Shown here in pieces: positions 45,301 through 57,300 of a DNA stretch of 64,000 bases (within the stretch, counting starts at the first letter, position 1; each line of letters begins with the position of its first letter). The notes under the pieces were generated by a model that had not been told where the DNA came from, searched no databases, and saw only the letters and a program-made list of their open reading frames with translations. The position numbers were made by a program, and so were the translations under genes. The stretch comes from Larix kaempferi (Eukaryota > Streptophyta > Pinopsida > Pinales > Pinaceae): positions 4,750,001 through 4,814,000 of the forward strand of contig BSBM01000092.1 of the NCBI GenBank assembly GCA_027924585.1. The letters run 5' to 3'.

Positions 45301-47081
45301 TTGCACCCTTTCCTGACTGCTCTTTTAAGTTGTAACGCAGAAATCTGCCTAACTACTGTTTTCCTAGGGATACCTCTAACAGTTACTGGCTGTCCACTAC
45401 TGTTTATACATCTAAAAGTTTTGTCAAAACAGTTTAAAACGACCCTATGTTGTTCCAACCAGTCCATTCCGATAAGTATGTCATAAGAGCCAAGTGGTAA
45501 AATGTTCAGTTTAACTGTAGTTCTAAAATCAGTCATGTTTAAGATGCATTCTTTTACATAGCAGTTTACTTTCTTCTTAGCCCCAGTAGCTAATTGTACA
45601 GACCAAGAATTATCAAACCTTTCAACAGTCAAATTACATTTTTCTACCAGTTGAGGTGAAATATAACTAAGACTAGCACCTGGATCTATTAATATAGTAA
45701 CTGGGGTTTTGTTAATCATACCTCCTACTTCCACCATGGAAGTTTGATAGTCAGCCTGACGATTTTCCAACGCTGCATTTATTCTGGGCATAGTTCCTGC
45801 AAAATCTCCAACCGTCATTTCGTCTTGAACAGTATGAATATTGTTGACTTGTTTCTTTCTGTTTGGGCAGACTGAAGCATAATGTGGCCCATTACACTCC
45901 CAGCACTTGACAGGTTCTTTTCGCTCAAAATTTTTGGTGTAGTTTCCATGGTTATTAGGAATCTCTTTGCTGTTTTTGTAATTGTTTGAATGGCTGACAG
46001 CTCCATTTTTGTTTCCTTGGAAACTTTTACTGTTAAAGTGGTTCCCGTTTTTGCCATTCTTGAAACTTTTATGGGGAACAAATTCCTTTTTCTTGTACTC
46101 GATCAGATTGCTGTTCTTTTTGGCTTTCCAGCTGGCTATTCCCTCTTTCTTTTTATTCTGTTCGTAACAGAAATTTGCCTTGCGCATAGCTTCTTCCAGT
46201 GTTTTGGGGTTGTCATATTCAATTCTGTCCTTGATATGATAGGGCAGGCAACTAAGAAACCGCTGTATTTTTGGTTTCTCTTCGACAAAATACGGTACAT
46301 AACGCAACAGACTTAAAAATTTACTGTTTAAGTCCTTCATCGTCATAGATCCGAGTTTTAGTTCATAAAATTCTTTAGCCCTTTCTTCATAATATTGCTC
46401 GGACAGGAATTTCTTCTTGAAATACCTTTTAAAGGTACTCCAATTAACTTCTCTTTCTTTGATCCCTTTGACCCTTTTCAGGTCTTGCCACCATATATCC
46501 GCCTTTCCCGAGAGGTTGTAGATGGCCATTCTTGCCTTTAGCTGATTTGAGTAGTTATAGATCTGAAAATACTTTCTCATCCCGGATAACCAGGATTCGG
46601 CCTCTTCTCCAATTTCAGCTTCTCCATTGAAAGTTGGGGGTTTTATCTTCTTAAACTCCCCGGAAATCTCCTCATAAGGCCGGTACTTTTTCCTTTGGTT
46701 GTGCAGCTCAGCTTCACTGCTGTCACTGCTAGTGTGATAACTGGGTTGTCCCTTTCTTTCTTCAGATGAGGAACTGCTGTCAGATTTAGTTGGTTTTGTC
46801 CTTTTTGACCCTCTTGGATGACTAACTTCTTCTGAGTCAGCTGGTTTGCTCCTTCCTTCAGTCTGAAATTTTTCTATCAATAACTGATTTAGCTGTTCCT
46901 GAGTCTTTAGAATTCTTTCATTATCCCTCTTAACTGTTTCCATTTCTGTCTTTAATCCTCTTATGGTCTGCATCAGCTCAGTGGTGTGAGCAGTTTCTTC
47001 TCCCGTCTCAAGTTCTCTTGACATCTGTCTTGTCTCAACATTGGGAGATTCCTCCTCAGCATATTCTCCCAGTTTTTCCAT
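42390..47081 (-). CDS. chromovirus gag-pol polyprotein, 1563 codons, intact
   Basis: A single open frame encodes every domain. The N-terminus is coiled-coil-like (~30-75), followed by Gag capsid (~145-320) and a knuckle [13 protein letters not shown] (~393-405). Protease has [12 protein letters not shown] (~466), with DPG instead of the commoner D-S/T-G. RT spans ~650-880 ([30 protein letters not shown] at ~804). RNase H has [10 protein letters not shown] (~955), [12 protein letters not shown] and TDNKGLKYL. Integrase has an H-H-C-C zinc site (~1143-1183) and a D,D-35-E core ([27 protein letters not shown]). A C-terminal chromodomain-like block is [20 protein letters not shown] to WELE (~1508-1550). 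The ATG at 47081 lies about 150 bp from the PBS. It makes and integrates element DNA; chromodomains of this class direct insertion to particular chromatin. Confidence 0.96.
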   Translation of the reverse strand: MEKLGEYAEEESPNVETRQMSRELETGEETAHTTELMQTIRGLKTEMETVKRDNERILKTQEQLNQLLIEKFQTEGRSKPADSEEVSHPRGSKRTKPTKSDSSSSSEERKGQPSYHTSSDSSEAELHNQRKKYRPYEEISGEFKKIKPPTFNGEAEIGEEAESWLSGMRKYFQIYNYSNQLKARMAIYNLSGKADIWWQDLKRVKGIKEREVNWSTFKRYFKKKFLSEQYYEERAKEFYELKLGSMTMKDLNSKFLSLLRYVPYFVEEKPKIQRFLSCLPYHIKDRIEYDNPKTLEEAMRKANFCYEQNKKKEGIASWKAKKNSNLIEYKKKEFVPHKSFKNGKNGNHFNSKSFQGNKNGAVSHSNNYKNSKEIPNNHGNYTKNFERKEPVKCWECNGPHYASVCPNRKKQVNNIHTVQDEMTVGDFAGTMPRINAALENRQADYQTSMVEVGGMINKTPVTILIDPGASLSYISPQLVEKCNLTVERFDNSWSVQLATGAKKKVNCYVKECILNMTDFRTTVKLNILPLGSYDILIGMDWLEQHRVVLNCFDKTFRCINSSGQPVTVRGIPRKTVVRQISALQLKRAVRKGCKTYAVTITDETDKSENNQKTVENIPVVNEFIDVFPEEIPELPPKRELDFTIELVPGAVPSSKAPYRMNILELNELKTQLKELIDKNYIRPSVSPWGAPVIFVKKKDGTMRLCIDYRQLNKMTIKNRYPLPRIDDLFDQLRGATVFSKIDLRSGYHQVRIKEEDIFKTAFRTRYGHYEFVVMPFGLTNAPAVFMCLMNNIMHKYLDKFVVVFIDDILVYSKSEEEHKEHLHIVLQELREQQLFAKFSKCDFFKDEIQYLGHVVTKEGISVDPEKIRAIEEWPVPKDVTDIRSFMGITGYYRRFIEGFSKIANPITSLQKKGKKFDWNAKCEESFKKLKTLLTTAPILRIADPNKDFIVCTDACNDGLGGVLTQEGHVIAYESRKLKIHEKNYATYDLELAAVIHALKMWRHHLIGRKFTLLTDNKGLKYLLDQPNLNARQARWLAFLSEYDFEIQHIKGKENKVADALSRNAKLNFISASSTYTSDLNKQLAEGIKLDENYQHLQITAKEQPTESLIKGYSLNENGFLLFKDRLYIPNAPTVKLLILDEIHKTPYSGHPGYQKTITMLRKEYFWPNMKSETAEYLAKCLDCQQVKTEHQHPAGLLQPLPIPSWKWEIISLDFITGLPKNQHQNDSIMVVVDKLSKSAHFIPVKTTYKAANIADIFLKQIFRLHGIPKVIISDRDPKFTGNFWRSLFKGLNTTLNFSTSFHPQTDGQTERVNKILEDLLRMYVKDQPGKWEDYLHLAEFAYNNSYQSSAKFSPFEVLYGRKCNTPISWSNPVDRLVLGPDLLKEMEQIVKQVQGNLKIAQDRQKSQADLKRTPKEFQVGEHVFIKVRPKKSSLRLGSCAKLAPRYCGPFEILARIGQVAYQLALPPNLKVHNVFHISVLKKYVHDATHVIDWNIVQVEPEGEVLVEPDCILGRREITLRNRIIGQVKVQWKHLSPEESTWELESKMREAYPHLFQQVAEEEE

Positions 47082-47233
47082 ACCTGTCTGTAAAATTCAG
47101 AAAAGAAAAATTCCTGTTCTGTAGATGAAACCGAAATATATATTAGTATTTTATAAATAAAACAAAATCTTCTTTTATGATCATTGTTTGCGGAAGTTTA
47201 GTGGAGTCACATCCAGGCCTAGTGTCTGAAACT

Positions 47234-47247
47234 GAGCTCTGATACCA
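47234..47247 (-). other. primer-binding site of the chromovirus, tRNA-iMet type
   Basis: The minus strand reads TGGTATCAGAGCTC two bases past the 5' LTR, a standard initiator-Met PBS. Confidence 0.9.
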
Positions 47248-47249
47248 CA

Positions 47250-50200
47250 TGTCATAACCCGAAATTTCCGAAAAATTTAAATTTTTTTTATTTACAACAA
47301 TAAATGTTAACTAGATAGTATTTCTGATTTTGTTTTTAAATTAACTAACTAACATAATCTGTTGAAGACTTTGTCTTATTAAAACTTTGATTTTGGTGAT
47401 TGTAATTAATGACTGTTTTGTTTTGAACCGCAAGGGAAGAGCTAGTCGTAGTTGACTGGCTTACTTAGCTTACGAGCTAATGCATATGTCGTCTTTTGTT
47501 TCTCAGGTGTGCCAGCGAAGTAAGGATCACCGTTGGTTGAACTTGGTGAGCATCAATATTCCCTGTACTTACAACTTAAAAGATCGTCAAGATATTTCTT
47601 ATGCAGATAGTATCCACATGTTCTGCGATAGATTACACTGTTCAGTTATAATTATTGTTTTTATAAATATTATGTTATGTTACTGCTGTAACTAGCGATG
47701 GAACAATTGTTTGTATCATAAATTATCATCTGCGTAAGGCGACTTAGACTCAAGTGACCTATTGTCATTTTAAATACCGGTGATTACTGTTTTGTTCACG
47801 TACTGACATTGCGAGTTGAGAAGGTGACGCTTCTAGCGTTGTTTCAACTTATACTCCTATGCATCGAAGTCCAATGTCTACTTAGAGTTTAACATATGTT
47901 ACCTGACTGCGTCTTGATTTTTTTACTACCCTTACAATGTGAACCTGTAGATGATACTCTATTTCAACATATCAATAATAGAGGTTTATTATTCAAATTA
48001 TTACTGTTATCATTAGTATTGGTAGCAATTCCGACGAGTGTGTATGATAGCAATTGTGTATAATGTCGGATAGACTTGGTAACATTTCCAGGGTTAAATA
48101 TCAAGGTATTTTATTTAAGGTTAACTACCTTATTACTTAAATGGTCATGAGAATGTAGCATGCTCATAGCATTAGTCTATGATTTGGTTTTAATATAAAT
48201 ATATCATAAATTGATTGTGCAAAAATCTTGATATTCCCATACGTTGGCAAGCTTTGTATTCTATATAGTGTTTAGGTTGTATTGATCATAAACTTATGGT
48301 TTAAATTGACTATATCTCTTTTATATCGTTGTAGTGATTATGCATTCCAAATGCTTGGAAATCTCGATGATTCATTTGCAAGGCATGCACTTTGTGCCAA
48401 ATGATTATATATATCATTGTTATCTTGTATGTTGACTTATATATGTAATGATTTGGGAAAATCGGTGTATAATGATTTGGTTGGCAATGGAACTATAGGG
48501 TCTCGACCCATGCTACGTTGATTTATTTGGATGCTACGTGGTTCACTCTCCTCCATGCAATTTGTGATATATAAGCGGATTTTGTAAACCCTACAGATTA
48601 TTGTAGTCGCCTTCGGGCTCGGGTCCTAAGGATGAAACCCTCCCTGTATGAGTTTCGTATTGAAGCCCTGTAACAATATGCAGAGTGTGATGGTTATGGC
48701 CTCGGGGTTCCATTCTGTAGCAAGATAAGTCTTCGGCTCTAGTCATGGCGTTTGCTATGGTTTTCATTGTATCGTGGTCTTGTTGTTCCTTCTTTGTTTG
48801 AGTCTCTGCTGTTTACAAACCTTTACTGTACTGGTGCGGATATGAGATAGAGTTTCTCTATCGTCCTTAATGTTGTGAGAGGGTTGAAGCATTGGGTTTT
48901 GGGTGTGCTTATTGACGGGTTCAATTCCAGTGTAAGGGTTTCGGCTACAAGGATTGTCTGTCACGGACGTCATTTGAAAAATTATGAGGGCGCTCTTTAC
49001 TCCTTTAACCGACGAGGGTTCGAGGTTTCATTGCCTGCTTCCACCGGTGGCTTCCAGATTATCCACGGCTACAAATGTTCAGGTAATGAACAGCATTACT
49101 TTCATGATTTCTGTTTTTATAAGCAAGTGTAAGTTTCATATTATTTAAACTCTCGGCAATGAATGTATATTAATCATCCCTCTGCAATGAATGTGCAGGT
49201 CTCACAGCTTTGAAGGTGTACAGGGTTCTATATTCAACGCTCTCATCCGGGTAAGCCTGGTTATCCACGGCTGTCTCTTCCCTTGCTGGTTTAAGTGGTT
49301 AGAGTCGTGTCAAGGAGGAGACTCCTGTGTAGTGAGGTCGGTTGACGACTTGATGTTTATGGTTACAGTCATATGTATGGAGTTGTTTTGTTTAAAATTG
49401 AAAAGGGTTTTGAAACCCTGTTATGTGTATGGAGAGCCATTCACGGCCATGACTACATGAGGCCAGGGTTTCTGCTATGGTTCCTATAATGGCTAGCATA
49501 GGATTCAAACCTTGCGGTATAAGATTTATATTGTTAATATATTACTGGCCTGATATAGCCGTGTTTCATCTTCGTGTCTTGTTAAAATATTACAATGCGT
49601 TTAAATGTAAAGATATCTGGGTTATTCGATACCTGCAATGTATGATGGCTCTGTTTAAAGAAACCCTACCATTTTCCTTCTGTGTTTTATTTTGATTTGA
49701 AGTGTTGAATAATGATAGTGGATGTTTCTCGACTGTGTCTGCAATAGTTGAACGCAAAGGGTTATTCTGGCGAATTTGGGGGGTTTTGTTTCATGTTCAA
49801 AGCATACGTAGGGTATTGTGAACTCGATAACGACTGGGTATGAATTATAATAATATTTGTTTTGATTCTTGTACAGTTGTTAAATGAAACTGTAGGTTGA
49901 ATAATATATACACATAGAAATATGTGTAAACTTACTGTAGGTTATCGCTGCCATATAAGGCATTCTTTTCATTTGTTTTCCAGTCTGTCGATGGGATATT
50001 GTAAGGCTACGGCCAAGTAGGGTTTGGGAACTACTCCAAGGGAGATATTTGTACTGAATAATATTAATACTGTGTATAATTTAAGATGGTTTGTATTCAG
50101 CCAATGATGACTGTGTTAGTCGACAGTTTTTCTGTTGTATTAATATGTTTGTATTGCTTAAAAACCACTCTGTTATTTCTATTATATTGACATGGCTACT

Positions 50201-51400
50201 GTGTTCTAAGACTAGATAGCAAGCAAATAAAAATTCTACAGTTACTAGTGTCTGTGTTTGACTACTGTGTAAATGTTTAAGATTTTGTAAAAACTTGTAA
50301 CAATGAAATATTGTTACAGTCACCTTTTTATTAATCGATAACTGTCAGACATGTTCTGAGTATAAATAATATATTAAATGAGTTTTGTTTATCTATTAAC
50401 CTGATATAGGAAAGACTTGTAACTTAAAGTTTACTAAAATATACAATACATATATATATACAGATAGGTTATTCTAGCATATGCATAAACACAGTATTTA
50501 TTAACTGTAGCAGTGACAATTAGGTTCTGTATAAAATAATATACTCTATTTAAATAAAAACAGGAAAACTTCTAAAACATCTGCATTCTGAAATTTATAC
50601 CAAAGGAAAGTACAGATAATGATTTCCTGAAGTTGAACACAATCAATACATAGTTGTACTAGTTTATCTCATAGAAAAATAATTTAAACCAATCAACAGG
50701 GAGAGTGACAGAACCTGTAGATGGTAGACAATAACAGCAATGGGAGGCTGTTCCTCCCTACCAATTCCTGGAGAGTGCCCAGACAGCACTTCTCAGGACC
50801 CCCGAGCTTGCTCCGGTCTAACTGGCTGGAAATCTAAGTACGGCCAATAATTCCCTCAGCCAAAACAGCTATACTGGAACCAAGTTACTGCAACTTCCTG
50901 CTCAAAACACTTCCTTACTGTTTCCCACTTCCTCAATGGGACTACTGAATAACATTCATCTGAATGTATTCTCCCTCTAGAACAATTGCTGAACCCCCAG
51001 CTCAGTTCATTGAGTAGTATTTAAAAGATTGCCTAGGTCTTAGTTGGGCTAACTGTCATTAATGAGCCACCTGCTCAGATTCCACTTTCTTGGGGAATCA
51101 TGACCCCAAAATATAGGGAAGTTGCCACCTGCAACTCAGGAAGTGTTTGAGGATGCTGCCACTTGTCTTTTGTCCTTCCACCTAATTCCATCCACCAGTT
51201 AGACCAGTAACCTCTTTTAACAGCTCTCCCATGCTGTTGTCTCCATAATTTATTTATTAATAATAATTATTCAGATTTTACATTCCATTTCTGGAGACTC
51301 TGCTGAGTCATCCCTTCCTACTTAGCATTAAATTTAACATAATGTTCTCAGGAATATTAAAAATAATTACATTATTTTAATAAAATTGGGGTATGTGACA
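47250..51400 (-). repeat. chromovirus 5' LTR (4151 bp)
   Basis: Same ends as 38199-42348. Differences seen by eye include an A-run shift near the start, single substitutions such as gactctgtc/gactttgtc and cacggccgtc/cacggacgtc, and one inserted base (ggaatcta/ggaaatcta). Confidence 0.96.
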
Positions 51401-52520
51401 GATACATAGGTAGGTCTTGATCATGTATCATTGTCTTTACTGCTTCCATAATAGTTCTATTCTTTCTTTCCGCAACACCATTTTGTTGAGGATTGTAGGG
51501 AGTGGTTAGTTCCCTCTTGATTCCAACTTCTTTACAAAAAGTCTTCAAAATCCTTTGAAGTACATTCTCCGCCATTATCTGTCCTGAGTATTTTGATCTT
51601 CTTTTCTGAATGATTTTCTATCAATGATTTGAACTCCTTGAACTTTCCAAAGACTTCATTCTTTCCTTTTAGGAAGTATATCCAAGTCTTTCTTGAATAG
51701 TCATCAATAAATGTAAGGTAGTATTCATATCCACTCAAGGATGTTGGGGGCATTGGTCCACATATATCTGAATGAATCAATTCAAAGGTACTCTTAGTGT
51801 TTCTTTCACTCTTTGGAAATGGGTTCTTGATATTCTTCCCTTTTGCACATCCTTTGCATGTGCCATCATGATCAATCTTTAAGTTTGGTAGTCCTATAAC
51901 TACCTTGCTCACATGAGGTAGTGCTTTGTAGTTAATGTGAGCAAGCCTCCTATGCCATAGCTCATTTGGGCTAGTGGCTTCATGTACAAGGGCACCTTCT
52001 GGATGGCCCTTGAGTTTGTATAGACCTCCTTCCTCTTCACCAATAACAATTGCATCCTCAATTGATTTTCCTTTGGGCCACATGAGTACCATCTATGAAT
52101 GCAACCCTATAGCCTTTCTTATCTAAAGTTGAGATAGAGAGTAAGTTCTTCTTCAAACTTGGTACATATAAGATCTCCTTCATCTTCAATGGGGTTCCAG
52201 AATCAAGCTTGTAACTTGCTTCACCAACTCCCTTGATGGGATATTGATAGTCATCTCCTAGGGATACCTTCTATGGAGAGGTCTCCTCTTCAAGTTTTGA
52301 AAGAGACTTCTTTTGACCTGTCATGTGCTTTGAAGCACCACTATCAATAAGCCATGTATATTCTCCAGGTGTCACAGACCCAGAGAGTGCAGAGAATAGA
52401 ACATACTCTTCTGCATCTTCTTCTTCTATTCTATCTCATTTCTTTTGAGGTATTTCCTCCTCTTCTTCTTCTTCACTATAATCTTTTGTTAGATGTGCTT
52501 TATGTCTTTTATGATGGAAA
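51401..52520 (-). pseudogene. copia pol fragment: protease and most of integrase
   Basis: The minus strand reads a protease-type YTWLIDSGASKHMTG (about 52370-52320) after an acidic, lysine-rich linker. Next come a pre-integrase zinc site ([23 protein letters not shown]) and an integrase core with [28 protein letters not shown] and NPQQNGVAERKNRT. It breaks off after DQDLPMYL at the chromovirus insertion. The TSD copy gatac encodes part of the next codons, so the gene was contiguous before insertion. In-frame stops occur after IPQKK and after TSP, and one frame change lies near 51550, so it was already decaying or has decayed since. Confidence 0.93.
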
Positions 52521-52529
52521 CTCTTCTTT

Positions 52530-53313
52530 TTCTTTGAGGGACACTCCCTAGCAATGTGTCCTATTTTGTGACAATTGAAACATTAGAATGATGAGAAATC
52601 TCTTCCTGAATTAGCTCCTCTTTCTTTTGAAACCTTTGTGGAGGTTGAGACTCCTTGTGGCTTCCTTTCTTGAAGTTGGGTTGGCTTCTTCTTCTTTTGG
52701 TATGGGTGGCTAATGCTTGATCATCTTCTTTGAGCAAGGATTCTTTATTGGCTACCCTAGCTTCTTCTTGAATGCAATCCTCCCATACCACATCAAACTT
52801 CATACTTTCTTTTCTGGCACACATGGTTTGGATGAATGACTCCCAAGGTCTAGTGAAACCATTTAGAGCAGTCATGACTAGTTCATCTTCATCAAGGGTA
52901 TCTCCAATAGCATCTAGTTGTTCCTTGAACTAGGAAACACTTGAGAAATAATCTTGAATAGATTCTCCTTTATTCATCTTAGTGGTCTTCAATTGAGCTC
53001 TCAAGTTCATCTTCCTGTTGATGTTCTTTCCTTCATACATTCTGGAAAGGGAATCATACATTTCCTTTGGGGTCTTCTTGGATGCCACTTGGGGAATCAA
53101 GTGGTCCTTGATAGAATCATCAATGATTCCCTTTGCCCTAATCAAGTCCTTCCTATACTTCTCTTTGGATTCATCTTCCTCAGGTTCTGCATCCTCATCT
53201 TTGATATATTGGGCAAGATCATTCTCTTCAAGAATGAGACCAATCCTATATTTCCATGCCCGAAAATTCTCTATACCCTCTAACTTGTCTTCAAGCTTAT
53301 TGCTTGGAGCCAT
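52530..53313 (-). pseudogene. copia gag, decayed
   Basis: The likely start is MAPSNKLEDKLEGIENFRAW at 53313. The capsid (DYFSSVS, then FKEQLDAIGD) is interrupted by TAG at about 52930. Frame 52875-52561 continues the capsid (MTALNGFTRPWESFIQ). After a frameshift and a TAA comes the knuckle CFNCHKIGHIAREC (about 52581-52540), then a lysine-rich stretch. This is the UBN2-type Gag typical of plant copia elements, which packages the RNA. At least two stops and one frameshift show it is non-functional. A 12-codon in-frame extension upstream of the chosen ATG (to 53349) looks unlike Gag. Confidence 0.9.
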
Positions 53314-53476
53314 CTTATCCAGGGGGTCACAGAGATTGAAGTTTCTCAAGAGATAGGATAATACTTACTAGGAGATGAGCTTGATATAATTGAGATTACT
53401 GGTGTGCTCTGCTTATGGAAGCTTCAACTTTTCACCTTCTGGATCTGCAACAAAATTTCTGGTTTTTTGGTCTTCA

Positions 53477-53560
53477 CTTTTCTGGTTTACTGGTGCACAG
53501 GTTCGCAGCTTTTCTGATTCACTAGTGCACAGGTGCGCACTTTTTCTGGTTTACTGGTTT
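53477..53560 (-). repeat. ~31-bp repeat in the copia leader
   Basis: cttttctggtttactggtgc at 53477 recurs in variant form at about 53509 and in part at 53540, within the ~450-bp leader between PBS and gag. Confidence 0.6.
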
Positions 53561-53769
53561 TCTGGTCCAAACCCTAAACTAGGGTTTGATTTTCCTGGAG
53601 TTCCACCCACTCAAAAAGTTCGATCTAGGGCTCAAAAGTTCGATTTTGAGGAGGGCTATCTAGCCATGCAATCATATTCCAAAAATTCCAACTTTTGCAG
53701 AAACCCTAATTTTCACTAGAGGAGGAGAGAGAGGTAATTTCACCTTGTGAAAGATGTCCTATTTAAGTA

Positions 53770-53781
53770 GCTTTGATACCA
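53770..53781 (-). other. primer-binding site of the copia element, tRNA-iMet type
   Basis: The minus strand reads TGGTATCAAAGC immediately at the LTR edge. It is the same variant as the PBS at 4183. Confidence 0.88.
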
Positions 53782-54281
53782 TGTTAAGTTTAGCCTAATT
53801 TCACAAGCAAGATCATTGAAAGAAACATAATCACAAGATAGACAAAGATTTACCCTGGGAAACCCTCATGGGGTAGAAAACCCAGCAAAGCTTTCCTCAA
53901 TATAGATAATCAACCCAATACAAGATGTAGTCCTCAACAAGAGCTCCTTCTCCTCCTATGCAAACCTCTCTCTCTCCTATGCGCAATACACAAGTGAGTG
54001 AATGAATGGTATAAATGAGGAACACACCTCCTCTATTTATACTTGTGTTCTAATTGACTTTTCACCCTAATGGGGCCAACCTCTCCTAAGAGAGTCTAAT
54101 AACCCCTAAACAGCTAACTTAGGGCCGACCTCACATGTGAGATCTAATAACCCTATTTACTACACTCTCTTGGAGGAATACACATCTCCGGATATACAAT
54201 AGGGTCTCCTCGGAGGAATGGAACATCTCCAGAATAATAAAGTACAAATATAATATTCTTAGAAGTTACAATATTTAAACA
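53782..54281 (-). repeat. copia 5' LTR
   Basis: 500 bp from TGTTAAGTTTAGCC to ATATTTAAACA, followed by TSD cattt. It pairs with 13641-14142, with about 17 substitutions and a 2-bp CT-repeat difference. Confidence 0.95.
54034..54041 (-). promoter_or_regulatory. TATA box of the copia 5' LTR
   Basis: The minus strand reads tataaata in context cacaagtataaatagagg. The same site is at 13895-13902 in the 3' LTR and at 62966-62973 in the related LTR. Confidence 0.65.
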
Positions 54282-57200
54282 CATTTCTCATCCGAAAGCT
54301 CCCGGGTGTGCGTGGCCATCATGGACACGTCCACAATGGAAATAGACACGTGGGAGTCAACGAAATACATGTCCGCTCACCGGTTTGGGTTCCGTGGCCC
54401 CGAAGCAAATCCTCAAAGTGTCACTGAATGGACCCGGGGTGCCCAACAAAAATGCCCATAGCACCCAAACTGTGACTCCAGTCATGAATCTGTCGATTCC
54501 GATGGATTCCGAACACCGGACTTCAGCTAGGGGACCCCCCACACCGTGCCTCAAAGTATCGAAAATGGTGCCAATGTGCCATCTCTGGAGCTAGGGTATT
54601 GCTCACCGAGGGCCATTCCAATTTCACTCAAGGGGGCCATTTCTCATCTGAAGGCTCCCAGGAGTGCATGGCCATTGTGGAAACGTCCACAATGGCAATA
54701 GACATGTGTGGGATTTGACGAAATCCAATTCCACTCGCCGATTTGGGTTCTGTGGCCCCGGAGCAAATCCTCAAAGTGTCCTTGAATGACCTTGGGGTGC
54801 CCGACGAAAATTCCCATAGCACCCAACCATGACTCTGGTCACGAATCCATTGATTCCGATGGATTTTGGACGTCGGGTTTTAGCTAGGGGACCCCCCACA
54901 CCGTGCCTCGAAGTCTCAGAAACGGTGCCAATGTACCATCTCCGGAGCTAGGGTTTTTCTTAGTGAGGGCCATTCCAATTTCGCTAAAGGGGGCCATTTC
55001 TCATCCGAAGGATCCCCGGCATGCGGGGCCATCGTGGAAATGTCCACAATGGAAATAGACACGTGTGGGAGCCGACGAAATCCAAGTCTGCTCGCCGGTT
55101 TGGGTTCCGTGGCCTTGAAGCAAATCCTCAAAGTGTCCCTGAATGGCCCCGAGGTGCCCGACGAAAATGCCCATAACACCCAAACCATGACTCTGGTTGC
55201 AAATCCGTCTATTCTGATGGATCCCAGATGTTGAGTTTCAGCTAAGGGACCCCCCACATCGTGCCTCGAAGTCTTGGAAACAGTGCCAATGTGCCATCTT
55301 TGGAGCTAGGGTTTTGCTTAGTGAGGGCCATTCCAATTTCGCTCAAGGGGGCTATTTCTCATCTGAAGGTTCCTAGGCATGCGTGGACATGTCCACAATG
55401 GTAATAGAAATTTGTGGGAGTCGATGAAATCCAAGTCCGCTTGTTGGTTTGGGTTCCGTGGCCCCGGAGCAAATCCTCAAAGTGTCCCTGAATGGTCCCG
55501 GGGTGCCCAACGAAAATGCCCATAGCACCCAAACCGTGACTTCGGTCGTGAATCCATCAATTTCGATGGATTTTGGATGCCGAGTTTCAGCTAGGGCCCC
55601 CCCACACCGTGCCTCGAAGTCTCGAAAACGGTGCCAATGTGCCATCTCCGGAGCTAGGGTTTTGCTCAGTGAGGGCCATTCCAATTTCGCTCAAGGGGGG
55701 CATTTCTCATCCGAAGGCTCCCGGACATGCGTGGACACCGTGGACACATCTACAATGGAAATAGACACGTGTGGGAGCTGACGGAATCCAAGTCCGCTCG
55801 CCGGTTTGGGTTCCATGGCCCTAGAGCAAATCCTTAAAGTGTCCCTGAATGGCCGAGGGGTTCCCGACGAAAATACGCATAGAACCCAAACCATGACTCC
55901 GGACATGAATCCGTCGATTCCAATGGATTTCGGACGCTGGGTTTCAGCTAGGGTCCCCCCCACACCGTGCCTTGAAGTCTCGGAAATGGTGCCAATGTGC
56001 CATCTCCGGAGCTAGGGTTTTGCTAAGTGAGGGACATTCTAGTTTCGCTCAAGGGGGGAATTTCTTATCCAAAGGCTCCCAAGCGTGCATGGCCACCATG
56101 GACATGTCCAATATGGAAATAGACATGTGTGGGAGCTGATGGAATCCAATTCCGCTTACCGGTTTGGGTTTCGTGGCCCGTAGCAAATCCTCAAAGTGTC
56201 CCTGAATGGACCTGGGGTGCCCGAAAAAAATGCTCATAGCACCCAAACTGTGACTTTGGTCGCGAATCTGTCGATTTCGATGGATTCCAAATGTCATGTT
56301 TCAGCTAGGGTACCCCCCACACCATGCCTTGAAGTCTCAAAAACAGTGCCAATGTTCCATCTCCGGATCTAGGGTTTTGCTCAGTGAGGGCCATTCCAAT
56401 TTCGCTCAAGGGGGCCATTTCTCATCCAAAGGCTCCCAAGTGTGCATGGCCATAGTGGACATGTACACAATGGAAATAGACACGTGTGGGAGCCGACGGA
56501 ATCCAATTCCGCTTGCCGGTTTGGGTTTCGTGGCCCCAGAGCAAATCCTCAAAGTGTCCCTAAATGGCCCCGGGGTGTCCTACGAAAATGCCCATAGCAC
56601 CCAAACTGTGACTCTGGTCATGAATCCGTTGATTTCGATGGATTCCAGACACCGGGTTTCATCTAGGGGACCCTCCACACCATGCCTCGAAGTCTCATAA
56701 ATGATTTTTGACAGATTCCAGACGCCGGGTTTCAGCTAGGGGATCCCCCACACCGTGCCTCGAAGTCTTAGAAATGGTGCCAATGTGCCATTTTCGGAGC
56801 TAGGGTTTTTCTCAGTAAGGGCCATTCCAATTTCTCTCAAGGGGGCCATTTCTCATCCGAAGGCTCTCGGGCATGTGTGGCCACCATGGACATGTCCAAA
56901 ATGGAAATAGACATGTGTGGGAGTCAACGAAATCCAATTTTGCTTGTCGATTTGGGTTCCGTGGCCCCAGAGCAAATCCTCAAAGTGTCCCTGAATGGCC
57001 CCGGGGTGCCAAACGAAAATTCCCATAGCACCCAAACTGTGACTCCGGTTGTGAATCCGTCGATTCTGGATGTCGGGTTTCAGCAAGGGGATCCCCCACA
57101 CCGTGCCTCGAAGTCTCGGAAATGGTGCCAATGTGCCATCTCCGGATCTAGGGCTTTGCTTAGTGAGGGCCATTCCAATTTCGCTCAAGGGGGCCATTTC

Positions 57201-57300
57201 TCATTCAAAGGCTCTCGGGCATGCGTGGCCACTGTGGACACGTACACAATGGTGCAAGTGGCCATTGTGGACGTGTCCACGATGGCCACACAAGCATAGG
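54282..57300 (+). repeat. ~357-bp satellite, right block (about 8 units)
   Basis: The landmark gtttcagctaggg recurs at about 54521, 54877, 55234, 55583, 55941, 56298, 56655, 56728 and 57077. Spacing is 349-358 bp except for one 73-bp partial unit at 56655-56728. With the left block this makes roughly 11 units. Copies differ largely by C/T and G/A changes at CpG and similar sites (for example ccgtggacacg/ccatggacatg). The ~70-110-codon ORFs on both strands follow from the unit and are not separate genes. The array ends in a short rearranged ccattgtggac repeat near 57250-57295. Confidence 0.93.

Larger units (their letters stand above)
38199..51400 (-). mobile_element. full-length Ty3/gypsy chromovirus, young and apparently intact
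   Basis: 13,202 bp flanked by TSD gatac (38194-38198, 51401-51405). LTRs of 4150 and 4151 bp differ at only about 10 positions by eye, implying a recent insertion. A minus-strand PBS (47247-47234), PPT and one uninterrupted gag-pol frame (47081-42390) with a C-terminal chromodomain-like segment complete it. The pol order (protease, RT, RNase H, integrase) is that of Ty3/gypsy, and the long LTRs fit the Tekay/Del-like group. It is the only element here that looks autonomous. Confidence 0.96.
13641..54281 (-). mobile_element. Ty1/copia element, degenerate, carrying nested insertions
   Basis: Flanked by a 5-bp TSD cattt (13636-13640 and 54282-54286) with ~500-bp LTRs at each end (13641-14142, 53782-54281). 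Reading the minus strand: 5' LTR, PBS (53781-53770), gag, protease, integrase, RT, RNase H, PPT, 3' LTR. The integrase-before-RT order is diagnostic of Ty1/copia. Two independent insertions split pol, at 38198/51401 in integrase and at 15752/36743 between RT and RNase H. Without them the element is about 6.4 kb, a normal size. The LTRs differ at about 17 positions by eye. Several in-frame stops and a frameshift make it inactive. Confidence 0.95.
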
